From assembly GCA_934219025.1 (NCBI GenBank), contig CAKQDG010000106.1, forward strand, positions 1-7,146: DNA of 7,146 nucleotides, written 5' to 3'. The notes under the pieces were generated by a model. It saw only the letters and a list, made by a program, of their open reading frames with translations, made no database searches and had not been told where the DNA came from. This DNA comes from an uncultured Prevotella sp. Its GTDB lineage: Bacteria; Bacteroidota; Bacteroidia; Bacteroidales; Bacteroidaceae. Shown in pieces: positions 1 to 7,063 of the stretch (its first letter is position 1; each line of letters opens with the position of its first letter). The position numbers and the translations under genes are program-made.

Positions 1-638
<638 letters not shown>

Positions 639-695
639 TTCCTGATACTTTTTATCAGAGTGTATTTTTTAATACATTCTCTTAAAATAAAATTC

Positions 696-737
696 AAATG
701 AGAGAAAGATCCAATGTCTTTCTCTCATTTTCTGTTT
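696..737 (+). terminator. Probable intrinsic terminator after nifJ
   Basis: A 14-bp perfect inverted repeat, 696-709 with 717-730, has a 7-nt loop (710-716). The 3' arm ends in ATTT and runs into TCTGTTT, so the tail is T-rich but interrupted. Two weaker hairpins lie between the stop codon and this stem: 642-647 with 653-658, and 661-666 with 671-676 (loop TTTT). The rest of 639-892 contains no gene; it holds these hairpins, a small palindrome at 753-766 and the promoter of the next operon. Confidence 0.65.
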
Positions 738-808
738 ATGCTTGTCTACTTCCATGCAAATGCATGAAAAAAGACACTGTATGCATTAAAACAAATGTGG
801 AAAAATTC

Positions 809-837
809 TTGCAAGCATTTTTTTTTGCTTACCTTTG
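809..837 (+). promoter_or_regulatory. Bacteroidetes-type promoter for the exchanger/decarboxylase operon
   Basis: TACCTTTG at 830-837 matches the -7 consensus TAnnTTTG exactly. A TTG at 809-811 lies 18 nt upstream as the -33 element. The spacer contains a run of nine T (818-826). Transcription would start near 843-846 and give a leader of about 50 nt before the ATG at 893. The leader has no Shine-Dalgarno sequence and is A/T-rich (TTAACTTTAAACC before the start), normal for this phylum. Confidence 0.75.
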
Positions 838-892
838 CAATGCTGTAAAAATATTATGGCACAAGCATTTGTTTTATCATTAACTTTAAACC

Positions 893-2581
893 ATGGATTG
901 GCTAATAAATCTATTTACAACTACTGATTCCGTAGCGCATATCGCCTTGCTGTATGCTGTTGTGATTGCCGTTGGAGTCTATCTCGGTAAAATCAAAGTG
1001 GGAGGTATCTCCTTGGGAGTTACTTTCGTACTTTTTGCCGGCATTGCTGCCGGGCATATCGGGTTTACCGCCCCGACAAATATCTTGTCGTTTATTCAAG
1101 ACTTTGGCTTGATTCTTTTTGTCTTTATGATTGGACTGCAGGTTGGACCGGGCTTCTTTGAGAGTTTCAGAAAAGGAGGCATAACGCTTAATGTTCTTTC
1201 CATTGCGCTGATTTTGTTGAACATAGTAGTGATGTTTGCTTGCTATTTCGTGTTCTTCGACACAAGCAATCCGAACAACTTGCCGATGATGGTGGGTACG
1301 CTTTACGGAGCTGTTACGAATACCCCTGGACTCGGTGCTGCCAACGAGGCTTTGCAGACTGTTTTCCCAGACGGAAATGTTCCGCAGATTGCAAGCGGTT
1401 ATGCATGCGCTTATCCGCTCGGTGTACTTGGCATTATCGGTGCAACGATTGCCATAAGATATATCTGCCGCATAAAGCTCGACAAGGAGGAGGAACAGCT
1501 GGCACACGAAGAAGAAGAGAATACTGCTGTGAAACCGCATTTTATGCACCTCAAGGTAACCAACTCCTATCTTGAGGACCGCACGATAGCACAGGTGCAT
1601 GAATTCTTGAATCGTGACTTTGTCTGTACACGCATATTGCATGAAGGCCACGTTACAATGCCTAAGGGCGACAGCCATCTGCATATCGGCGATTTGCTCT
1701 TTGTGGTTTGTGCCGAGGATGACGCAGAACCGATCATTGCCTTTATCGGTCCGGAGATAGAAGTGGACTGGAAAAAGCAGGATGAGCCGATGGTGAGCAA
1801 GCGTATTCTTGTTACCCGCTCTTCTATAAACGGAAAAACTCTTGGACAGATGCATTTCTCAAGCGTTTATGGCGTGAATGTAACGCGTATCACACGTCAG
1901 GGAATGGATCTCTTTGCAAGTCCGAGCCTTTCGCTTCAGGTAGGCGACCGAATAATGGTTGTCGGTCCGGAAAACTCTGTAAACCGTGTGGCTTCTGTTA
2001 TGGGCAACTCTATCAAGCGCTTGGAAGCTCCTAATATTGCCACGATATTCGTTGGTATAATTCTTGGAATACTGTTTGGCAGCTTCCCGTTTGCAGTTCA
2101 CGGAATTCCTGTTCCTCTCAAACTCGGTATTGCCGGCGGCCCGCTAATCATTGCAATCCTTATTGGCAGATACGGTTATAAGTTCCATCTCGTTACTTAT
2201 ACCACCACGAGTGCAAACATGATGCTGCGTGAAATTGGTTTGGTGCTTTTCCTTGCAAGTGTAGGCGTGAAGGCGGGCAACGGCTTCTGGGATACCGTTG
2301 TTCAAGGTGACGGACTGAAATACGTTTACACAGGTTTCCTCATAACAGTTCTACCTATACTCATTGTGGGAACAATTGCAAGGCTGAAATACAAGTTCAA
2401 TTATTTCACCATTATGGGTATGCTTGCCGGTACATGTACAGATCCACCAGCATTGGCCTATGCCAATTCTGTATGTTCCAAGGAAGCACCTGCCGTGGGA
2501 TATTCCACTGTTTATCCGTTGAGCATGTTCCTCAGAATATTCACGGCGCAGCTCATTGTGCTGTTTTGCTGTGGAGTGTAG
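893..2581 (+). CDS. AspT/YidE-family membrane exchanger with two RCK_C domains
   Basis: Inner-membrane transporter of the aspartate:alanine exchanger family (TC 2.A.81); members include AspT, YidE/YbjL and the corynebacterial succinate exporter SucE. The 562 residues show the full duplicated architecture. Hydrophobic block one is residues 15-192, with [20 protein letters not shown] at 135-154. Two RCK_C (TrkA-C-like) regulatory domains follow at about 216-290 and 300-375, each with a GDxL/IxVVx strand (266-272 and 351-357). Hydrophobic block two is residues 381-562, where [19 protein letters not shown] (509-527) mirrors the first block's motif. The charged [13 protein letters not shown] stretch (198-210) links block one to the cytoplasmic domains. 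The substrate cannot be read from sequence. First gene of the apparent operon; the gap to the next is 40 nt with no terminator. Position before a decarboxylase set suggests dicarboxylate or decarboxylation-product exchange (inference). Confidence 0.9.
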   Translation: MDWLINLFTTTDSVAHIALLYAVVIAVGVYLGKIKVGGISLGVTFVLFAGIAAGHIGFTAPTNILSFIQDFGLILFVFMIGLQVGPGFFESFRKGGITLNVLSIALILLNIVVMFACYFVFFDTSNPNNLPMMVGTLYGAVTNTPGLGAANEALQTVFPDGNVPQIASGYACAYPLGVLGIIGATIAIRYICRIKLDKEEEQLAHEEEENTAVKPHFMHLKVTNSYLEDRTIAQVHEFLNRDFVCTRILHEGHVTMPKGDSHLHIGDLLFVVCAEDDAEPIIAFIGPEIEVDWKKQDEPMVSKRILVTRSSINGKTLGQMHFSSVYGVNVTRITRQGMDLFASPSLSLQVGDRIMVVGPENSVNRVASVMGNSIKRLEAPNIATIFVGIILGILFGSFPFAVHGIPVPLKLGIAGGPLIIAILIGRYGYKFHLVTYTTTSANMMLREIGLVLFLASVGVKAGNGFWDTVVQGDGLKYVYTGFLITVLPILIVGTIARLKYKFNYFTIMGMLAGTCTDPPALAYANSVCSKEAPAVGYSTVYPLSMFLRIFTAQLIVLFCCGV

Positions 2582-2621
2582 TTGATGCTGAAATATAAAT
2601 TTTAAACTTATATATAATAGT

Positions 2622-3587
2622 ATGAAAAAGATCAGTTTAGCATTATTTGCGGTGCTTGTCTCGTCTTTGTCTGTCTTTGGCCAGGGTGCCCGAAACATAA
2701 AGATAAACGAGGTGATGACAAGCAACACTGCAAGTATTGTTGACGAGTTTGGCAGGTATAATGCTTGGATAGAGCTGTCAAATATAGCCTACTCGTCTTA
2801 CAATGTGCGCGGAATGTATATTACTACAGATCGGCGCGTACTCGACAAATCTCTCACTGTGCCTCAGCGTATTGCAATGATGAGCGTAATCCCCAATGGA
2901 GACGAACGCACTTTGTTGTCTGCGCGTAAGCACTTGATTCTGTATTTCAACGGTAATCCAGCCGACGGAATGCAGCATCTCACGGCCAAGGCGCAGGCAG
3001 AAAAGGCCCTTTGGGTTGCCTTATACGACGGAAATGCCGTGGATATCATCGATTCTGTTTCTGTTCCGGCTCTTGCCCCAAATCTGTCTTATGCAAGGGT
3101 TAAGGACGGTGCTGCAAAGTGGACAGTGAAAACTGCCGACGAGGTTACACCTGGCTCAAACAACTACATTCACACGGGTGAAACAAAAATTGCAAAACTA
3201 AAGCGTGAAGATCCTCATGGCTTCGGTATCGCAATCCTGTCTATGGGAATAGTATTCTCGTGTCTGGCTCTTCTTTACGTGTTCTTCCGGCTTCTCGGCT
3301 TGTTCATGTCGCATAAGCAAACCATCAAGAAGGCAAAGAATATACCACCGGTGAATGTTGCTGTCAAGGCAGGAGAAAAACTTGCCGAAACAGGACACAA
3401 GACCAAGGTTATCCTCAAGGATGGTATGAAAACAGGAGGTATCGACAAGGAGGTTTATATCGCTGTAATCTCTATGGCTTTGAAGCAGTATCAGGATGAT
3501 GTGCATGATATAGAGAGTAATATCATTACGATTAAGCCTCACAACACGCTATGGAATGCTCCGTTTGAGGAAGGAAATCATTTATAA
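2622..3587 (+). CDS. OadG-family (gamma-like) decarboxylase subunit with N-terminal lamin-tail domain
   Basis: Likely small membrane subunit of a Na+-translocating biotin-dependent decarboxylase, which in characterised enzymes helps anchor and assemble the complex. The 321 residues are far longer than classical OadG (about 80-120). Order: signal peptide 1-20 (KK, hydrophobic core, ending VFG|QG); a lamin-tail-like beta domain about 24-180, opening INEVMTSN (28-35) with NAWIELSN (47-54) and closing with TPGSNN (176-181); charged linker; one membrane segment 199-229 (FGIAILSMGIVFSCLALLYV core), which is the OadG helix; a lysine-rich cytoplasmic stretch; and a C-terminal segment (EVYIAVISMALKQYQDD, 277-293) of the type found in long OadG proteins. 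The topology implied is lamin-tail outside, C-terminus inside. The biotin carrier and beta subunit directly follow. The family call is firm; the role of the lamin-tail part is unknown. Confidence 0.85.
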   Translation: MKKISLALFAVLVSSLSVFGQGARNIKINEVMTSNTASIVDEFGRYNAWIELSNIAYSSYNVRGMYITTDRRVLDKSLTVPQRIAMMSVIPNGDERTLLSARKHLILYFNGNPADGMQHLTAKAQAEKALWVALYDGNAVDIIDSVSVPALAPNLSYARVKDGAAKWTVKTADEVTPGSNNYIHTGETKIAKLKREDPHGFGIAILSMGIVFSCLALLYVFFRLLGLFMSHKQTIKKAKNIPPVNVAVKAGEKLAETGHKTKVILKDGMKTGGIDKEVYIAVISMALKQYQDDVHDIESNIITIKPHNTLWNAPFEEGNHL

Positions 3588-3625
3588 ACAACAGATTTGT
3601 CTAATAAAAAATAAAGAATAAAGCA

Positions 3626-4078
3626 ATGAATAAATATCAATATAAAGTTCAGGGTGTTGACTATGATGTGGAGATAGTCGATGTAGAGGGCAATATTGCC
3701 AAGGTTAGTGTAAATGGCATTCCGTTTGAAGTGGAATTGAAAGAACCTATCAAGGCTTCGCAAATGCCTAAGCGTCCGGTTGTAAAACCTGCCGCTCCAA
3801 AACCTGCTGCCCCGGCTGCTGCTCCGGCTCCAAAGCCAGCTGCTCCAGCTCCTGCTGCAGGAAACGGTACGAAGGTTGCTGCTCCGCTTCCAGGCACAAT
3901 TACCGAGGTTAAGGTAAAAGTTGGTGATGTAGTGAAGAGTGGCGACACCGTTGTTGTGCTCGAAGCGATGAAGATGCAGAACAATATTGAGGCTGAGTGT
4001 GACGGCACCGTTACTTCTGTCCTCGTTAATCATGGCGATACTGTTATGGAGGGTGCAGCCTTAATTACTATTGGATAA
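3626..4078 (+). CDS. Biotin carboxyl carrier subunit of the decarboxylase
   Basis: Carries the CO2 group on biotin between the carboxyltransferase and the membrane beta subunit. The 150 residues split into an N-terminal region 1-45, an Ala/Pro/Lys-rich flexible linker 46-79 (repeated KPAAP/APA units), and a biotinyl/lipoyl domain 82-150. The biotinylation motif EAMKMQN lies at 113-119, so Lys116 is the expected modified residue; it needs a biotin-protein ligase encoded elsewhere. Length and linker match the separate carrier (MmdC/GcdC-like) of methylmalonyl-CoA or glutaconyl-CoA decarboxylases, not the C-terminal domain of an OadA fusion. It lies 38 nt after the OadG-like gene and 12 nt before the beta subunit, so cotranscription is very likely. 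Which acyl-CoA or oxoacid is the substrate cannot be told from this subunit. Confidence 0.93.
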   Translation: MNKYQYKVQGVDYDVEIVDVEGNIAKVSVNGIPFEVELKEPIKASQMPKRPVVKPAAPKPAAPAAAPAPKPAAPAPAAGNGTKVAAPLPGTITEVKVKVGDVVKSGDTVVVLEAMKMQNNIEAECDGTVTSVLVNHGDTVMEGAALITIG

Positions 4079-4090
4079 AACATATTTATT

Positions 4091-5248
4091 ATGAATATAT
4101 TGGATTTTATTGTTAGCAACTTTAATGAGTTTCTTACATACACCGGTTTCGCTAATGCCACGGTGGGTAACCTCATTATGATTGTTGTCGGCATTTTCTT
4201 TATATGGCTGGCTATCAAAAAGGACTTTGAGCCTCTTTTGCTCGTACCTATCGGACTTGGTATCGTTCTTGGAAATATTCCGTTCCGTGCTGATGCCGGA
4301 CTTGAGATTGGATTATACGAGGACAATTCTGTCTTGAATATTTTTTATCAAGGTGTTCGCCAGGGATGGTATCCGCCATTGGTATTCCTCGGTATCGGTG
4401 CAATGACCGACTTCTCTGCCCTTATCAGTAATCCTAAACTTATCTTGATCGGTGCAGCTGCCCAGTTTGGTATATTTGGCGCATATATGATTGCACTTGC
4501 TCTTGGCTTCGAGCCAAACCAGGCTGCGGGCATCGCTATTATCGGTGGTGCAGATGGTCCTACGGCAATCTTCCTTTCTTCTAAGTTGAGTCCAAACCTG
4601 ATGGGTGCCATTGCTGTTTGTGCATATTCTTATATGGCTCTTGTGCCGGTTATCCAGCCACCGTTGATGCGTTTGCTCACCACAAAGAAGGAGCGTCTTA
4701 TCCGTATGCAGCCGGCGCGTCGTGTCAGTCAGTTGGAGCGTATCCTTTTCCCGATTATCGGTTTGCTGCTCACCACGTTTATCGTTCCGTCGGGTCTGCC
4801 TCTTCTTGGAATGTTGTTCTTCGGCAACCTGTTGAAAGAGTCTGGCAAAACCACACGTCTTGCCAAGACTGCCGGCAGTGCACTCAACGATGTAATTGTG
4901 ATGTTACTTGGTCTCACCGTGGGTTGTTCCACTCAGGCAAGTGAATTCCTTACTCTTAACACGGTGTTCATATTCATGCTCGGAGCGTTTGCATTCATCA
5001 TTGCCTCATCTACAGGCATTTTGTTTGTCAAGTTCATGAACCTGTTCTTGCCAAAGAATAAAAAGATTAATCCGCTTATCGGTAATGCCGGTGTGAGTGC
5101 AGTGCCTATGAGTGCACGAATCTCAAACAATCTCGGACTGGAATACGACCGCCACAACTTCTTGCTCATGCATGCCATGGGACCAAATGTTGCAGGCGTT
5201 ATCGGTTCGGCAGTTGCAGCCGGTGCATTGCTTGGCTTCCTGTCGTAA
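4091..5248 (+). CDS. Na+-translocating decarboxylase beta subunit (OadB/MmdB/GcdB)
   Basis: Integral membrane subunit that decarboxylates carboxybiotin and couples this to Na+ export. At 385 residues it has a normal length and is highly hydrophobic. Signature regions are EPLLLVPIGLGIVLGNIP (47-64), GGADGPTAIF (152-161) and NPLIGNAGVSAVPMSAR (327-343). The residues known to matter in Klebsiella OadB (Asp203, Tyr229, Asn373, Gly377, Ser382, Arg389) align by motif and spacing with Asp155, Tyr181, Asn327, Gly331, Ser336 and Arg343 here, so the ion-translocating core looks intact. It ends with a small hydrophobic tail (AAGALLGFLS). Last gene of the operon, followed by a hairpin at 5270-5335. oadB, mmdB and gcdB cannot be separated from sequence; methylmalonyl-CoA is the most likely substrate in a propionate- or succinate-forming Bacteroidales (inference). 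Confidence 0.95.
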   Translation: MNILDFIVSNFNEFLTYTGFANATVGNLIMIVVGIFFIWLAIKKDFEPLLLVPIGLGIVLGNIPFRADAGLEIGLYEDNSVLNIFYQGVRQGWYPPLVFLGIGAMTDFSALISNPKLILIGAAAQFGIFGAYMIALALGFEPNQAAGIAIIGGADGPTAIFLSSKLSPNLMGAIAVCAYSYMALVPVIQPPLMRLLTTKKERLIRMQPARRVSQLERILFPIIGLLLTTFIVPSGLPLLGMLFFGNLLKESGKTTRLAKTAGSALNDVIVMLLGLTVGCSTQASEFLTLNTVFIFMLGAFAFIIASSTGILFVKFMNLFLPKNKKINPLIGNAGVSAVPMSARISNNLGLEYDRHNFLLMHAMGPNVAGVIGSAVAAGALLGFLS

Positions 5249-5269
5249 TTTTTGCACGAATATAGTTTT

Positions 5270-5350
5270 ATATCAAGAATTTAGGAATTGAAGAAACTTT
5301 ATTTAATGTTTGCTTCTTTCTTAAATTCTTGATATTTTCTTTTAAATTTT
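5270..5350 (+). terminator. Long A/T-rich hairpin with T-rich tail; operon terminator, possibly also attenuator of the next gene
   Basis: A perfect 14-bp stem, 5270-5283 with 5322-5335, can extend inward imperfectly (GAA, GAAG and AAAC blocks against their complements) around a loop near 5298-5307. It is followed by TTTCTTTTAAATTTTT (5336-5350). The tail ends only about 6 nt before the ATG at 5357, so the structure occupies nearly the whole 108-nt gap. No exact TAnnTTTG box lies in the gap; the nearest matches (5246-5254 and 5304-5312) carry one extra base. Confidence 0.7.
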
Positions 5351-5356
5351 TAGCTT

Positions 5357-5953
5357 ATGCAATTTATTCCCAAAATAGCTGTCATTGATTCCAATACTCT
5401 TGCATGTATTGGCATGAAGAATCTTCTGCAGAACATTATGGAGAGGATAGAGGTTGATATTTTCCTTTCTTTTTCAGAGTTGCAGGCAAATCATCCGGAA
5501 CAGTATTTTCATTATTTCGTTTCGATGAACATCGTGTTGCAGCATTTGGATTTTTTCACGGAGCATAGGCGCAAGACCTTGGTTATGACCATGTCGCTCG
5601 ACCCTGAGTCTAACCTCGACAAATTTCATTGCCTCTGTGTCAGTGTGCCTGAGAAGACGCTTATAAAATCTCTTCTCTCTCTTGAGCAAGGAGCACACCC
5701 GCATGGCAGGAGTATGCCTATACCTTCCCAAATGACTACTGTTCCGAAGATTTTGTCGGATAGGGAAATCGAGGTATTGACTCTTATTGTCAAGGGATAT
5801 ATTAACAAGGAGATTGCTGACAGGCTGAATGTAAGTTTGTCTACAATCGTTACCCATCGAAAGAATATTACAGAAAAACTTTCTCGTAAGAGTGTCGGTG
5901 CGCTCACCATTTATGCCGTGATGCATGGATATGTGAATATCAACGAGTTATAA
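5357..5953 (+). CDS. LuxR/NarL-type transcriptional regulator with degenerate receiver domain
   Basis: DNA-binding regulator of 198 residues. The C-terminal GerE/LuxR helix-turn-helix spans about 132-193: LSDREIEVLTLIVKGYINKE (133-152), then IADRLNVSLSTIVTHRKNI (153-171) containing the recognition helix, and an unusually short tail. The N-terminal part (5-112) has receiver-like beginnings (KIAVIDSNTLACIGMKNLL) but only one acidic residue, Asp11, in the first acidic pocket. At the position expected for the phospho-acceptor Asp the sequence reads YFVSMNIV, with Ser56. Classical phosphorylation therefore looks impossible, and control by protein level, ligand or partner is more likely. No histidine kinase is adjacent. 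It follows the decarboxylase operon on the same strand and may regulate it or simply sit beside it. The targets are unknown. Confidence 0.85.
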   Translation: MQFIPKIAVIDSNTLACIGMKNLLQNIMERIEVDIFLSFSELQANHPEQYFHYFVSMNIVLQHLDFFTEHRRKTLVMTMSLDPESNLDKFHCLCVSVPEKTLIKSLLSLEQGAHPHGRSMPIPSQMTTVPKILSDREIEVLTLIVKGYINKEIADRLNVSLSTIVTHRKNITEKLSRKSVGALTIYAVMHGYVNINEL

Positions 5954-5963
5954 TATTGTGTTC

Positions 5964-6019
5964 TTCCCTTTCTCCTCCACATGTGTAGTAGGCTGGTAGG
6001 AGAAGGAAAATAATTTTTT
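5964..6019 (+). terminator. Intrinsic terminator after the LuxR-type gene
   Basis: The right arm AGGAGAAGGAA (5998-6008) pairs with 5964-5976 (TTCC and CTCCT blocks, with two unpaired bases in the left arm). The loop is about 21 nt and a T-rich tail, TAATTTTTT, spans 6011-6019. It begins 10 nt after the stop codon of the regulator. Confidence 0.65.
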
Positions 6020-6028
6020 CGGAAAAAG

Positions 6029-6060
6029 TTGCGGATTTCTGACGGAATTTTGTAATTTTG
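6029..6060 (+). promoter_or_regulatory. Consensus promoter in the intergenic region
   Basis: TAATTTTG at 6053-6060 matches TAnnTTTG exactly, and TTG at 6029-6031 lies 21 nt upstream. Expected transcription start is about 6064-6068. No protein gene follows on this strand; what follows is the folded RNA candidate at 6064-6148. Confidence 0.55.
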
Positions 6061-6220
6061 CTCATGGCTTTGAGTTTTGAGTAATGTTTTTTTGTCACAT
6101 CTAATTTACTCATTTTCCGTGACATACGGAAATACTCAAAGTTTTTTTATGCAATATTTTCAGCGGTAGAACCTAAATCCGAAACTTGAGTGTTGTTATA
6201 TTTGAAGCCATGAGCGAATT
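6055..6220. repeat. Inverted repeat bracketing the small-RNA candidate
   Basis: 6055-6070 and 6205-6220 are inverted copies matching at 14 of 16 positions, with an 11-bp perfect core (GCTCATGGCTT at 6060-6070, AAGCCATGAGC at 6205-6215). The remaining gene-free DNA to 6317 shows only a small palindrome (CATCAA-TGGC-TTGATG, 6246-6261), a lone TATATTTG -7-like box at 6197-6204 without a -33 partner, and no coding region. Confidence 0.5.
6064..6148 (+). ncRNA. Candidate small RNA: three-way junction ending in a T7 tract
   Basis: Three perfect helices close into a compact junction. The outer helix is 6068-6075 with 6134-6141 (8 bp), the first arm 6078-6084 with 6106-6112 (7 bp, 21-nt loop) and the second arm 6114-6120 with 6126-6132 (7 bp, 5-nt loop). 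Junction linkers are only 2, 1 and 1 nt. The outer helix runs straight into seven T (6142-6148), the signature of an intrinsic terminator on the plus strand. An exact -7 box ends 7 nt before the outer helix. Together these describe an independent transcript of about 80 nt with no room for a protein. I do not recognise the family. Alternative: an elaborate terminator without sRNA function. Confidence 0.5.
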
Positions 6221-6317
6221 GTTTCGTACTATTTTGATATAGGCACATCAATGGCTTGATGACTGCACAAGGTTTTGCCAGTTGAATTCGCGTTTGGTTA
6301 AAGAATGTAAATATATG

Positions 6318-7010
6318 CTATTTTAAGGAATTGATTTTGGAGCAGACACTCTGTACATGGTCAAGCCCATACAACATTGATCGAGAATCTATTCCCATCC
6401 AAGAGAATAAAGTCTGAATTTTCTGGTATTCATTGACGATGTAACTTGTGTCAATTTCCGATGCGTGAAGTCTGAAACAGATAGGCTCATGGTGCGCAAT
6501 TCTGTTTCTCAAACTGTTCACCTTGTCAAGTTCATTGAATATGTAGGTGTTGTTGTATTGAATCGCAGCTGATGAACGGGGCTTGTTTGGGAATGCCCTT
6601 AGCAGACATTGTCCTGTCGCACGATATTGTAGTGAGGAATACATATATTTCCATACACCGAATTCCATTTCTGCAATCAATTTAGAATGAGAGTATATAC
6701 CTTGTCTATTCAATCGGTTGTATGCCTTTTCTATGATTTTCTTTGTCTCGTTCATACGTCCATTGGAGAATATTCCATTGTCTTGAACAGAATTTTTCAG
6801 CCAATTCTCTCCCAAGGTCGGCGCCAACAGGCTATCAATTACATTACGCAATGCCACTTCAAAGCAGCTAACTATTGTGAACATCTCCTGCGACAAACGT
6901 AGGTTGTAGCGATACAAAGCCATAGCCTTGCGAGTGTCACCATTCGCAGCATCCTTATATCTCTGCATTCTTTTGACAGACAAGATTCGCTCAAATTCTA
7001 AATATTCCAT
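6318..7010 (-). CDS. Abi-like HEPN protein (AbiD/AbiF-type, abortive infection family)
   Basis: Probable HEPN-fold ribonuclease of the Abi_2 (AbiD/AbiF-like) class, which act as phage-defence or toxin proteins and usually dimerise to form the active site. The 230 residues are all-helical in character. The N-terminal region 10-60 has the family pattern: RMQRYKDAANGDTRKAMALY (14-33), then YNLRLSQEMF and FEVALRN (50-56). The catalytic-type motif is LRNRIAHHEP at 167-176; Arg168 and His173 form RxxxxH and both are intact, so the protein should be active. It starts at ATG 7010-7008 behind an A/T-rich leader with no Shine-Dalgarno sequence and ends at TAG. It is convergent with the regulator gene and stands alone, without a protein antitoxin next to it inside the window. 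A divergent RNA-gene candidate lies immediately upstream. Targets and trigger are unknown. Confidence 0.85.
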   Translation of the reverse strand: MEYLEFERILSVKRMQRYKDAANGDTRKAMALYRYNLRLSQEMFTIVSCFEVALRNVIDSLLAPTLGENWLKNSVQDNGIFSNGRMNETKKIIEKAYNRLNRQGIYSHSKLIAEMEFGVWKYMYSSLQYRATGQCLLRAFPNKPRSSAAIQYNNTYIFNELDKVNSLRNRIAHHEPICFRLHASEIDTSYIVNEYQKIQTLFSWMGIDSRSMLYGLDHVQSVCSKINSLK

Positions 7011-7028
7011 AAAAAATCGTTTATTTAC

Positions 7029-7059
7029 TTGGTTGTAACAAGAAAAAGCACTATCTTTG
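7029..7059 (+). promoter_or_regulatory. Consensus promoter firing away from the HEPN gene
   Basis: TATCTTTG at 7052-7059 matches TAnnTTTG exactly, with TTG at 7029-7031, 20 nt upstream. Expected start is about 7064-7067, just before the hairpin at 7071-7102. It lies 19 nt from the start codon of the minus-strand HEPN gene and points the other way. Confidence 0.6.
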
Positions 7060-7063
7060 TGGC

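Noticed and set aside
698..883. 61-codon plus-strand reading frame between nifJ and the exchanger
   Set aside because: Its ATG lies in the arm of the post-nifJ hairpin, it overlaps the promoter at 809-837, and its composition (poly-Phe/Lys/Cys from T and A runs) is not protein-like.
911..1855. 314-codon minus-strand frame opposite the exchanger gene
   Set aside because: It lies entirely antisense to a well-supported membrane protein gene, has no recognisable domain and is rich in Cys/His/Lys/Arg, as expected for a reverse-strand shadow.
3661..4008. 115-codon Ala/Gly-rich minus-strand frame
   Set aside because: The Ala/Gly repeats are the antisense of the Ala/Pro linker of the biotin carrier; no start context or domain.
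5474..5926. 150-codon minus-strand frame opposite the regulator
   Set aside because: Shadow of the LuxR-type gene, without recognisable motifs.
6064..6148. Hammerhead-type self-cleaving ribozyme as explanation of the three-way junction
   Set aside because: The junction linkers are only 1-2 nt, so the conserved CUGAUGA and GAAA core segments cannot be present.
6210..6242. Ten-codon frame MSELFRTILI behind a TATATTTG box
   Set aside because: Too short to judge, the box has no -33 partner, and the start codon lies inside the inverted repeat; nothing supports translation.
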